Assembly (NCBI GenBank): GCA_009886305.1
Contig: QXZO01000045.1
Span: 1 to 17,787, forward strand
From: Betaproteobacteria bacterium
Lineage (GTDB): Bacteria > Pseudomonadota > Gammaproteobacteria > Burkholderiales > Eutrophovitaceae
Reading direction: 5' to 3'
Length of the DNA stretch: 17,787 nucleotides
The notes beneath the pieces were generated by a model that saw nothing but the letters and a program-made list of their open reading frames with translations, was not told the origin of the DNA and did no database searches. Of this stretch, positions 7,133 through 15,043 are shown piece after piece. Made by a program: the position numbers and the translations under genes. How positions within the stretch are numbered: position 1 is the first letter of the stretch; each line of letters opens with the position of its first letter.

Positions 7133-8557
7133 TTATAGACTCAAGTACCTGTTTTCAATCCCCAAAGCCGCTTCATGCATTGCCTCAGAAAGAGAAGGGT
7201 GTGCATGTACGATCCTAGCAATATCCTCTGAGGTAGCACCGAACTCTAGCGCAACCACTGCTTCAGAGATTAATTCAGACGCATAAGGCCCTATGATGTG
7301 CACTCCCAAAATGCGATCAGTTTCTGCGTGCGCAATCATCTTCACAAACCCTGCGCTGTCCCCAATTGCTTGCGCGCGACCACTGGCTACAAATGGGAAC
7401 TTACCAACCTTGTAGGGAACGTCATCAGACTTAAGATCTTGCTCCGTTCGCCCCACCCAAGCAATCTCGGGACTGGTATAAATGACCCAAGGAATCGCAT
7501 CCAAGTTAACGTCCCCATATTGACCCGCAATTGTCTCAGCTACCGCCACCCCTTCCTCGGAAGACTTATGCGCTAACATTGGACCCCGAACAACGTCTCC
7601 AATAGCGTAAATATTCGATATGTTGGTTCGGTTATGATGATCTACAGTGATGAATCCACGCTCGTCAACCGCCACTCCCACATTGTCTAGACCTACATTA
7701 GCTGAGTTAGGTACTCTTCCGACGGCAACCACGATGCGGTCACAGTCCAATGTCTTTATGTCGCCAGCCTCTGTATAGGTCACCGTAATACTTTTGCCTT
7801 TTCTGGCCACCTCTTGAACAACACACCCAAGATGAATATCTAAACCGACACTTTTAGTAAAGATTTTTTTAGCTTCCTTGGCAACCGCTTCATCAACCGC
7901 CGCCAAAAACGTTGGCAGCGCCTCCAAGACGGTAACCTTCGCCCCCAGCCTCCTCCAAACGCTACCCATTTCTAAGCCAATGACACCGGCACCAATAACT
8001 AGCAGGTGCTTGGGTGTTTCAGAAAACATTAATGCGCCTTTATTGTCACAAATGTATTCGTTATCAACTGGGACTGAATCCATCGAACGCGGACTAGAGC
8101 CCGTCGCGATTATGACATGCTTAGCCTCGACAACTCCTTCATTATTTCCCGTCACTTTTAGCCGTATCACGTCCGCAGAGGAGACTAATTCTGCCCGACC
8201 ATGCATTTGCTTTATCTTATTTTTCTTAAATAACAACGAAATACCATTAGTGAACTGCTTCACAATTCCATCTTTGCGAGCTAGCATTTTTGAGACGTCT
8301 ATCTTGACATCAGTTGCCGAAATACCATGCTCATGAAATTTATGAATTGCTTTTTCATAGTTTTCAGATGATTCGAGAAGGGCTTTAGAGGGTATACACC
8401 CCACATTTAAACAAGTACCGCCCAAACTGGCTTTACCTGAAGCATCTTCAAAATCATCGATACAGATGGTTTTAAGTCCCAGTTGTGAGGCTCTAATTGC
8501 AGCAACATATCCACCTGGGCCAGCACCAATAACAGCGACATCATAAATAGTATTCAT
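7133..8557 (-). CDS. lpdA: Dihydrolipoyl dehydrogenase (E3 of 2-oxoglutarate dehydrogenase)
   Basis: From the ATG at 8555-8557 this is 474 residues, the usual E3 length. It reoxidises the dihydrolipoyl group of the E2 subunit with FAD and NAD+. Visible are the FAD loop GAGPGG at 11-16, the redox disulfide GGTCLNVGCIPSK (Cys49 and Cys54), the NAD loop VIGAGVIGLEMG, the second FAD motif IYAIGDV, and the catalytic C-terminal pair His453 and Glu458 in HAHPSLSE. The frame is open further upstream to a start at 8635 inside sucB, but homologues begin just before the FAD loop, as MNTIYDVAVIG does. A second ATG three codons earlier (8566) is also possible. It follows sucB by 43 bases, and with sucA and sucB supplies the full complex. 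Confidence 0.95.
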   Translation of the reverse strand: MNTIYDVAVIGAGPGGYVAAIRASQLGLKTICIDDFEDASGKASLGGTCLNVGCIPSKALLESSENYEKAIHKFHEHGISATDVKIDVSKMLARKDGIVKQFTNGISLLFKKNKIKQMHGRAELVSSADVIRLKVTGNNEGVVEAKHVIIATGSSPRSMDSVPVDNEYICDNKGALMFSETPKHLLVIGAGVIGLEMGSVWRRLGAKVTVLEALPTFLAAVDEAVAKEAKKIFTKSVGLDIHLGCVVQEVARKGKSITVTYTEAGDIKTLDCDRIVVAVGRVPNSANVGLDNVGVAVDERGFITVDHHNRTNISNIYAIGDVVRGPMLAHKSSEEGVAVAETIAGQYGDVNLDAIPWVIYTSPEIAWVGRTEQDLKSDDVPYKVGKFPFVASGRAQAIGDSAGFVKMIAHAETDRILGVHIIGPYASELISEAVVALEFGATSEDIARIVHAHPSLSEAMHEAALGIENRYLSL

Positions 8558-8600
8558 AGCATCCATTAGCTCATCATTTGTAATACAACACTTGTGAAAA

Positions 8601-9794
8601 TTAGATCTCCAGCAATAAGCGAGACGGATCCTCAAGTGCCTCTTTTATTGCGACTAAGAACAAAACAGCCTCTCGACCATCAATAATCCTATGATCATAA
8701 GACAGTGCCAAATAATTCATCGGTCGCACTACGACTTGACCATTTTCAACAACTGCCCTGTCCTTTGTTGCGTGTATTCCTAAAATTGCGGATTGAGGTG
8801 GATTGATTATTGGAGTCGATAACATTGAACCGAAAACTCCACCGTTCGAGATCGAGAATGTTCCCCCTGTCAACTCATCAATACTGAGTCGACCCTCCTG
8901 CGCTCTTTTACCAAAATCGCCAATTGACTTCTCTATGTCTGAAAACGCCATATTATCGGCATTTCTTATGATAGGAACAACTAAACCTCTCGGACTGCCG
9001 ACTGCCATACCAACATCAAAATACCCGTGATAAACGATATCATCACCGTCTACTGAGGCATTAACAATTGGATATTTCTTGAGCCCAGCAACTACCGCCT
9101 TCACGAAAAACGACATGAACCCTAGCTTTACTCCGTGTTCTTTTTCAAACTGCACTTTGTATTTATTTCTAATATCGATGACAGGCTGCATATTAACTTC
9201 GTTAAATGTTGTCAGTATCGCCGCCGTTGCCTGAGATTGGAGCAAACGCTCAGCAACTCTTTGTCTTAAACGCGACATTGGTACACGTTGCTCAGAGCGA
9301 GCTTTAGTATCAACGGAAGTCTTAGAGACCGAAATTGATCCAGAATTAAGCTTTTCAGCAGCAACCACGTCCTCCTTAGTAATTCGACCTCCTCGTCCAG
9401 TCCCTGAAACACCCTTGGTTGAAACATTTTTCTCAGCTGCTAATTTTCTTGCTGCTGGCATGAGAACAACACCACTATCCGTTTTACTCGGTTGTGTCTC
9501 AGGCGTACCTTTTTTACTAACATCGGTCGCAGAGGAGCTTGCGTTAGTATCAATTGCACTTGTATCGATTCGCGCAATAATCTCGTTAGCGCCGACTAAT
9601 CCCCCCTCCTCTTTTATGATCTCAGTTAAGATCCCGGCTTGCGGTGCAGGTAGCTCCAACACGACCTTATCCGTTTCAATGTCAATCAGATTCTCATCTC
9701 GTTTTACATAATCTCCCTGTTGTTTGTGCCAAGACAGTAATGTTGCCTCAGCCACAGACTCAGAAAGTGCGGGAACTCGAACTTCAATTAACAT
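8601..9794 (-). CDS. sucB: Dihydrolipoyllysine succinyltransferase (E2 of 2-oxoglutarate dehydrogenase)
   Basis: 397 residues from the ATG at 9792-9794. The single lipoyl domain occupies about 1-77, with the lipoylated Lys43 in ETDKVVLE. Next is an Ala/Ser/Thr-rich linker, then the E3/E1-binding domain at about 111-147 (MPAARKLAAEK...GRITKEDV), then a second linker and the acyltransferase core from about 170, with the catalytic YDHRIIDG (His368, Asp372). This architecture is that of SucB rather than the multi-lipoyl PDH E2. An upstream TTG at 9806 keeps the frame open, but GGGAGA (9804-9799) lies directly before the ATG and inside that extension, so the ATG is the start. It begins 41 bases after the sucA stop. 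Confidence 0.96.
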   Translation of the reverse strand: MLIEVRVPALSESVAEATLLSWHKQQGDYVKRDENLIDIETDKVVLELPAPQAGILTEIIKEEGGLVGANEIIARIDTSAIDTNASSSATDVSKKGTPETQPSKTDSGVVLMPAARKLAAEKNVSTKGVSGTGRGGRITKEDVVAAEKLNSGSISVSKTSVDTKARSEQRVPMSRLRQRVAERLLQSQATAAILTTFNEVNMQPVIDIRNKYKVQFEKEHGVKLGFMSFFVKAVVAGLKKYPIVNASVDGDDIVYHGYFDVGMAVGSPRGLVVPIIRNADNMAFSDIEKSIGDFGKRAQEGRLSIDELTGGTFSISNGGVFGSMLSTPIINPPQSAILGIHATKDRAVVENGQVVVRPMNYLALSYDHRIIDGREAVLFLVAIKEALEDPSRLLLEI

Positions 9795-9798
9795 GACT

Positions 9799-9804
9799 TC
9801 TCCC
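9799..9804 (-). promoter_or_regulatory. Shine-Dalgarno site deciding the sucB start
   Basis: GGGAGA on the minus strand ends five bases before the ATG at 9794. An alternative TTG start at 9806 would place this site inside the coding region, so the shorter product is favoured. Confidence 0.7.
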
Positions 9805-9835
9805 AATGACGGTTAGTCGCAAATATTGACAATTA

Positions 9836-12655
9836 TTAATCATTTAAACCTAAGGCAGCATTCATAACAGCACTCTGTCGCTTAGCGTGAAGAGCTGAAT
9901 ATCCGCCGGCGGGGGATGCGGAAGATGCTCTTAAAGCGTATGTCAACTTCTGACCTCTAACCAAGTGACGCTCTATATAATGCTGAATTCTGTGCCACGC
10001 ACCTTGATTACCTGGTTCCTCCTGACACCACACAATTTCTTTCGCTCCCTTGTATAACTCAATCTGCTCTTTAAAAGCTTCGTGTGGAAATGGGTAAAGC
10101 TGTTCTAACCTAACAATAGCAACATGGTCAAGTTGGCGCTCCTTTCGAAGTGCTGCAAGCTCGAAATATATCTTCCCACTACAGAAAACGACTCTCTTTA
10201 CTTTTGAACGTTCGATGTCAGCCTGTTCGGGAATAAGGACTTTAAACTCACCGTTAATGAGATCATCAAGTGATGATATCGATTCTTTATGCCTCAAAAG
10301 ACTCTTTGGACTAATAACAATTAAAGGCTTTCGATATGGACGCAGCATTTGCCTTCTGAGCATGTGAAACATCTGACTCGGCGTCGAAGGTATGCAAATC
10401 TGCATGTTATAGTCTGCACATAATTGCAAGTAACGTTCAATTCGTGCAGATGAATGCTCTGGCCCTTGCCCTTCGTAGCCATGAGGCAACATCATAACAA
10501 GACCACACATCCGGCCCCACTTTACCTCACCCGACGCTATAAATTGATCAATCACGACTTGAGCACCATTGGCGAAATCTCCAAATTGAGCCTCCCAAAC
10601 GACAAGCTCGTGAGGCTCTGTCGTAGCATAACCATACTCAAACCCTAGAACAGCTTCTTCAGATAAAAGCGAATCAATCACAGTAAAAGTCGGCTGATTT
10701 TTATCGATATTCTCCAGCGGAATATATACTCCCTCACTGGTGCCCTGCCTTCTTTGATCATGCAGTACCGCATGTCTATGAAAAAATGTACCTCGCCCAC
10801 TGTCTTGACCTGACAGTCGAATACCGTATCCTGCTTTGAGTATCGAAGCATACGCTAGATTTTCTGCCATTCCCCAATCCAACGAGAGCTTTCCCTCAGC
10901 CATCAAACGACGATCATTGATTACTTTTTCAACTCGAGGATGCAGCACAAAGCCGTCTGGCACTGTCGTTAACTTTGAAGAAAGAGCCTTGATAGACCTA
11001 AGAGTTAGATTTGTCTTAGCTCCGTAAGTCCATGGAATGTTTTGATACTCTGACCAATCTACAGTATAAGGTGGTTTAAAATTCGACAAGATAGTTTTGT
11101 TGGTGTGATGACCGCCATCCAAAGCTTCTCTAAACAAACTTATCATTTGTTCTGCTTGACTACTATCCAAAGAACCTTCAGCTAGCAACCGCTCAGCATA
11201 TTTTTTCCTAGCACCCGGATGTTTCTTCACTAGGCTATACATCCAAGGCTGAGTGACCATAGGCTCATCTTGTTCGTTATGTCCCAATTTTCTAAAGCAT
11301 ACTAGGTCGATTACCACATCTTTCCCAAACTCCATTCTGTAATCTAGTGCAATTTCAGTAATGAAAGCTACCGCCTCCGGATCATCACCGTTCACATGGA
11401 ATACAGGTGCATCTATCATCTTTGCGATATCGCTACAATAAAGCGTAGAACGTACATCTCGAGCGTCTGACGTAGTAAAGCCGATTTGATTATTCACGAT
11501 AATATGTACCGTACCGCCAGTACGATATCCACGGGTTTGTGACAAATTCAATGTCTCCATCACCACGCCCTGGCCAGCGAAAGCCGAGTCTCCATGAAGC
11601 AGGATAGGTAGCACTTCCCTACCATCAACGTCGTTGCGACGATGTTGCCTAGCTCTCACTGAACCCTCTACAACCGGGTTAACTATTTCGAGGTGCGACG
11701 GATTGAAAGCAAGAGAAACATGCATCGGGCCACTAGGAGTCATAAGATCAGACGAAAAACCTTGGTGATATTTCACGTCACCAGCGGGCAGCTGCTCTAC
11801 CGACTTGCCTTCAAATTCCGAAAAAAGATCCTTAGGCATTTTGCCTAAAGTATTTACGAGAACATTCAAACGTCCTCTGTGCGCCATACCGATAACAGCT
11901 TCCTGTATGCCAGACTGTCCTGCCTTCTGCAAGAGATGATCAAGAGATACAATGACGCTTTCAGCACCTTCTAAAGAAAATCTTTTTTGACCAACATATT
12001 TTGTATGTAAGTATTTCTCTAGTGTTTCTGCGGCAGTAAGCCGCTCTAAGAGATGCAGCTTCATGTCTGTTGAATACTTAGGGTGAGATCTCGGCCCTTC
12101 AAGGCGGCTTTGAATCCAACGCTTTTGTTGGACATCGCTGATGTACATGTACTCAGCACCAACAGATCCACAATAAGTATCTTCTAAGGCCTCAATGAGT
12201 TCAGACAACTGCATTTGCTCAGGACCGACAAATGAACCGGTATTGAAAATCTGATTAAGATCTCCCTGACCAAGTTCATAATGCTTCAAAGTCAATTCGG
12301 GTATATCAGGCTTCCGTAGCCGTTCCAGCGGGTCTACAGAAGAACGTCTCACCCCTAGGAATCGATACGCATTTATAAGCTGTAGCACAGAGACCTGTTT
12401 GCGTTCATTGCTCAGGTCACCCTCTTGCCACTTAGTAGAGTTGTTCGCGCTCCCATTTTTATGTCCGACGAAGGATTCGACTACCTGATGATGAGAGACG
12501 TCTTTTCCCGTGGAAGCACCCTGAAGGTCATCGAAATACTGCTTCCAATCAGCCGATATAGAATCAGGGTCATCTAGGTATGCGTCATACAACTCCTCAA
12601 CAAATGCCGCATTTGTACCAAATAGATAAGAGCTTCCGCCGAATTCTTTAATCAT
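9836..12655 (-). CDS. sucA: 2-oxoglutarate dehydrogenase E1 component
   Basis: A 939-residue thiamine-diphosphate enzyme (E. coli 933) that decarboxylates 2-oxoglutarate and passes the succinyl group to SucB. The N-terminus SSYLFGTNAAFVEELY matches the E2-binding start of SucA. Other marks are GMAHRGRLNVLVN, HGDSAFAGQGVVMETLNLS, the ThDP region VNNQIGFTTSDARD with HVNGDDPEAV, CFRKLGHNEQDEP, RGTFFHRHAVLHDQ, and the C-terminal ASPAGGYSALHAKRQ. No gap or substitution was seen in these blocks. The ATG at 12653-12655 is preceded by an in-frame stop two codons upstream, so the start is well bounded, but there is no recognisable Shine-Dalgarno in the A/T-rich 45-base spacer after gltA. sucCD are not adjacent, as is usual in betaproteobacteria. 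Confidence 0.97.
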   Translation of the reverse strand: MIKEFGGSSYLFGTNAAFVEELYDAYLDDPDSISADWKQYFDDLQGASTGKDVSHHQVVESFVGHKNGSANNSTKWQEGDLSNERKQVSVLQLINAYRFLGVRRSSVDPLERLRKPDIPELTLKHYELGQGDLNQIFNTGSFVGPEQMQLSELIEALEDTYCGSVGAEYMYISDVQQKRWIQSRLEGPRSHPKYSTDMKLHLLERLTAAETLEKYLHTKYVGQKRFSLEGAESVIVSLDHLLQKAGQSGIQEAVIGMAHRGRLNVLVNTLGKMPKDLFSEFEGKSVEQLPAGDVKYHQGFSSDLMTPSGPMHVSLAFNPSHLEIVNPVVEGSVRARQHRRNDVDGREVLPILLHGDSAFAGQGVVMETLNLSQTRGYRTGGTVHIIVNNQIGFTTSDARDVRSTLYCSDIAKMIDAPVFHVNGDDPEAVAFITEIALDYRMEFGKDVVIDLVCFRKLGHNEQDEPMVTQPWMYSLVKKHPGARKKYAERLLAEGSLDSSQAEQMISLFREALDGGHHTNKTILSNFKPPYTVDWSEYQNIPWTYGAKTNLTLRSIKALSSKLTTVPDGFVLHPRVEKVINDRRLMAEGKLSLDWGMAENLAYASILKAGYGIRLSGQDSGRGTFFHRHAVLHDQRRQGTSEGVYIPLENIDKNQPTFTVIDSLLSEEAVLGFEYGYATTEPHELVVWEAQFGDFANGAQVVIDQFIASGEVKWGRMCGLVMMLPHGYEGQGPEHSSARIERYLQLCADYNMQICIPSTPSQMFHMLRRQMLRPYRKPLIVISPKSLLRHKESISSLDDLINGEFKVLIPEQADIERSKVKRVVFCSGKIYFELAALRKERQLDHVAIVRLEQLYPFPHEAFKEQIELYKGAKEIVWCQEEPGNQGAWHRIQHYIERHLVRGQKLTYALRASSASPAGGYSALHAKRQSAVMNAALGLND

Positions 12656-12700
12656 GATTTATTCAGTAAAAATTTTATTAAGAATTAACACTTATTTTCG

Positions 12701-13996
12701 TTATCGATGATCGATTTGCTTCACATCACGAATTGCCTCACCGACATACAGTTGTCTTGGTCGGCCAATCTTTTGCTCTGAATCAGAAATCATTTCATTC
12801 CATTGTGCGATCCACCCAACTGTCCTCGCCAGCGCAAAAATACATGTAAACATGTTTGTTGGAATACCCATGGCTCGTTGGACAATACCCGAATAAAAAT
12901 CTACGTTCGGGTAAAGCTTCTTCTCAACAAAATAATCATCTTCAAGCGCAATACGTTCGAGCTCCATTGCAAGTTTAAACAAACGATCATTTTCAAGTCC
13001 AAGTTCATTTAAAACTTCATGGCAGGTTTCGCGCATTAATTTTGCCCTAGGGTCATAGTTTTTATAAACCCTATGTCCGAAACCCATCAACCTAAAGCCA
13101 GAATTTTTATCCTTAGCTTTCTTAATATATTCATTTACTCTGGAAACATCACCAATCTCCTCCAACATATCCAAACATGCTTCATTGGCTCCCCCGTGCG
13201 CAGGACCCCAAAGACAGGCAATTCCGGCAGCAACGCAAGCAAATGGATTTGCCCCAGAGGACCCGGCAAGACGCACCGTTGAAGTTGACGCGTTTTGTTC
13301 GTGATCAGCATGCAATATAAAGATACGGTCCAGAGCTCGTGCCAATGTAGGATTAACTTTGTACTCTTCCGCGGGAACGGAAAACAACATCCTCATAAAA
13401 TTTGCTGAATAACCAAGCTCATTGTCGGGATAGACAAATGGCTGACCTATCGAATATTTGTAGGCCATAGCAGCAAGGGTCGGAATTTTAGCGATCAGAC
13501 GAAATGCTGAAATCTCTCGATGCGAGGGATCATTTAGATCTAAGGAATCATGGTAAAACGCAGACAACGCTCCAACCGTACCAACCAATATTGCCATTGG
13601 ATGCGCATCCCGACGGAATCCTCTGAAAAAATTATTAATTTGGTCGTGAACCATAGTGTGGCGCATCACCCTCAAGTCGAAATCTGACTTTTCGGCAGAA
13701 TTTGGCAACTCACCATTCATCAATAGGTGACACACCTCTAGAAAATCACAATGTTTAGCCAATTGCTCGATAGGATAGCCTCGATAAAGCAGCACGCCTT
13801 CATCACCATCAATGTAAGTTATCGCAGAACGACAACTAGCCGTTGACAAGAATCCTGGGTCATAAGTCACTTTCCCCGTCTTACCAAGTAACGCTCTAAT
13901 ATCAACCGCATCAGGACCGATGGTCCCGCTGTGTATAGGGAAATCTATACTTGGCTCCCCATTAGGAAGAATAAGATTTGCTTTTTTATCTGACAT
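12701..13996 (-). CDS. gltA: Type II citrate synthase
   Basis: A 431-residue citrate synthase, the length of the hexameric, NADH-sensitive type of Gram-negative bacteria (E. coli 427). It condenses oxaloacetate and acetyl-CoA at entry to the TCA cycle. The catalytic triad is visible: His267 in GPAHGGANEA, His308 in FGHRVYKNYDPRA and Asp366 in NVDFYSG. ILHADHEQNASTSTVR at about 227-242 is also diagnostic. The N-terminal ~50-residue extension, including the CoA/NADH-region block TYDPGFLSTASCRSAITYIDG, is present. The ATG at 13994-13996 has an AAGGGGT just upstream. It lies 75 bases after sdhE, a longer spacer than most here, holding a hairpin (see separate entry). Confidence 0.97.
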   Translation of the reverse strand: MSDKKANLILPNGEPSIDFPIHSGTIGPDAVDIRALLGKTGKVTYDPGFLSTASCRSAITYIDGDEGVLLYRGYPIEQLAKHCDFLEVCHLLMNGELPNSAEKSDFDLRVMRHTMVHDQINNFFRGFRRDAHPMAILVGTVGALSAFYHDSLDLNDPSHREISAFRLIAKIPTLAAMAYKYSIGQPFVYPDNELGYSANFMRMLFSVPAEEYKVNPTLARALDRIFILHADHEQNASTSTVRLAGSSGANPFACVAAGIACLWGPAHGGANEACLDMLEEIGDVSRVNEYIKKAKDKNSGFRLMGFGHRVYKNYDPRAKLMRETCHEVLNELGLENDRLFKLAMELERIALEDDYFVEKKLYPNVDFYSGIVQRAMGIPTNMFTCIFALARTVGWIAQWNEMISDSEQKIGRPRQLYVGEAIRDVKQIDHR

Positions 13997-14022
13997 AAAG
14001 ACCCCTTTTTTATCTCTTTTGT

Positions 14023-14038
14023 GAAGGCTAGAGCCTTC
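14023..14038. repeat. Short inverted repeat in the sdhE-gltA spacer
   Basis: GAAGGC (14023-14028) and GCCTTC (14033-14038) form a perfect 6-bp stem with a four-base loop, about 27 bases upstream of the gltA start. No U-tract follows on the minus strand. A second repeated block, AGCGCA, occurs twice nearby (14061-14066 and 14049-14054, minus strand). The spacer may be a processing site or hold a gltA promoter; I could not define a clear -10/-35. Confidence 0.4.
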
Positions 14039-14071
14039 TAGACTTTAGTGCGCTTATCTTTGCGCTATTAA

Positions 14072-14302
14072 TTATTTACGCATCAACTGAACAAGCTCTC
14101 CAAACGCCTTATCTGTTGTATCTGCGCGTCCCATTGCCAAATCCAACAAGTCGTTATCTGGCAACCCCAGCAAGCGACCAAACGTTTCCCTTTGCTCGCC
14201 GTCCAATGAGGGATATTCCTCACTAAGAAACTGTTGCAACACAAGATCGAGCTCAAGCAGCCCTCGGCGGCAACTCCACCGAAGTCGGTCCATTTCATTC
14301 AT
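14072..14302 (-). CDS. sdhE: Succinate dehydrogenase assembly / FAD assembly factor SdhE
   Basis: A 76-residue protein with WSCRRGLLELDLVLQQFL near the N-terminus. This contains the invariant RGxxE motif of the SdhE/SDH5 (YgfY, DUF339) family, which promotes covalent attachment of FAD to SdhA. The rest, with EEYPSLDGEQRETFGRLL and DNDLLDLAMG, also fits the small five-helix fold. E. coli SdhE is 88 residues; this lacks the basic C-terminal tail. It starts 11 bases after sdhB. An ATG three codons in (14293) is an alternative start. A second reading frame over the same bases is open but has no family signature. Position between sdhB and gltA is the usual betaproteobacterial one. Confidence 0.93.
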   Translation of the reverse strand: MNEMDRLRWSCRRGLLELDLVLQQFLSEEYPSLDGEQRETFGRLLGLPDNDLLDLAMGRADTTDKAFGELVQLMRK

Positions 14303-14313
14303 TGAACATCAAT

Positions 14314-15009
14314 CTAAACCATCCTTTTCACCAGCATATCTTTTATTTTCCCTATTGCTTTCGTTGGATTAAGTCCTTTTGGACATACATCCACACAATT
14401 CATAATTGAATGACATCGGAACAACCGATAAGGATCTTCGAGGTTATCTAACCGCTGACTCGTAGACTGATCTCTGCTATCAGCTAAAAATCGATACGCC
14501 TGCAACAACCCAGCAGGTCCCACAAACTTATCTGGATTCCACCAGAACGAAGGACATGACGTCGAGCAACAAGCACATAAAATACACTCGTAAAGTCCAT
14601 CTAGTTGGTCTCGGTCCTTTGGGGACTGCAATCTCTCAGTGTCAGGCGCTGGGTCTTCATTCACCAAATAAGGTTTTACCGAATGATATTGCTTAAAGAA
14701 CTGTGACATGTCGACTATCAAATCGCGGATCACCGGCAACCCAGGTAGGGGGCGTAAATCAACAGGCGACTTGAGGTCTGCAAGAGGCGTAATACAGGCC
14801 AGACCATTCTTGCCGTTAATGTTCATTGCGTCAGACCCACAGACCCCTTCGCGACAGGACCGACGAAGACTCAAAGAGTCGTCCATTTCCTTGATCCTGG
14901 TCAAAGCGTCAAGCAGCATTCTGTCCGTTGAGCGAAGCTCAACCTCGTACTCCTTGGTATAAGGTTTAGCATCCTTATCTGGGTCGTATCGATAAATTCT
15001 GAATAACAT
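14314..15009 (-). CDS. sdhB: Succinate dehydrogenase iron-sulfur subunit
   Basis: 231 residues from the ATG at 15007-15009. It carries electrons from SdhA to the quinone through three clusters. The [2Fe-2S] ligands are Cys52, Cys57, Asp60 and Cys72 in SCREGVCGSDAMN...LAC; the Asp as third ligand is as in E. coli. The [4Fe-4S] and [3Fe-4S] ligands are in ECILCACCSTSCP (Cys142, 145, 148, 152) and RCHSIMNCVDVCPKG (Cys199, 205, 209). Trp157 next to this block corresponds to the quinone-site Trp. A GTG one codon upstream (15012) is also possible; the AAAGGT site at 15017-15022 gives eight bases to the ATG and five to the GTG, so the ATG is slightly favoured. It starts 34 bases after the sdhA stop. 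Confidence 0.96.
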   Translation of the reverse strand: MLFRIYRYDPDKDAKPYTKEYEVELRSTDRMLLDALTRIKEMDDSLSLRRSCREGVCGSDAMNINGKNGLACITPLADLKSPVDLRPLPGLPVIRDLIVDMSQFFKQYHSVKPYLVNEDPAPDTERLQSPKDRDQLDGLYECILCACCSTSCPSFWWNPDKFVGPAGLLQAYRFLADSRDQSTSQRLDNLEDPYRLFRCHSIMNCVDVCPKGLNPTKAIGKIKDMLVKRMV

Positions 15010-15043
15010 CACGTGTACCTTTTAACTAAATAACTAAATGCGG

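Noticed and set aside
7878..8336. 152-codon plus-strand frame opposite lpdA
   Set aside because: lpdA is certain on the other strand; the antisense translation is Ser/Thr/Pro-rich with no domain pattern, as expected of a shadow frame.
8558..8635. N-terminal extension of lpdA overlapping sucB
   Set aside because: Homologues begin a few residues before the FAD-binding loop; the extension would overlap the sucB end by 35 bases and has no family match.
14083..14298. Alternative 71-codon minus-strand frame over sdhE
   Set aside because: The overlapping frame carries the RGxxE motif and the rest of SdhE; this one has no recognisable pattern.
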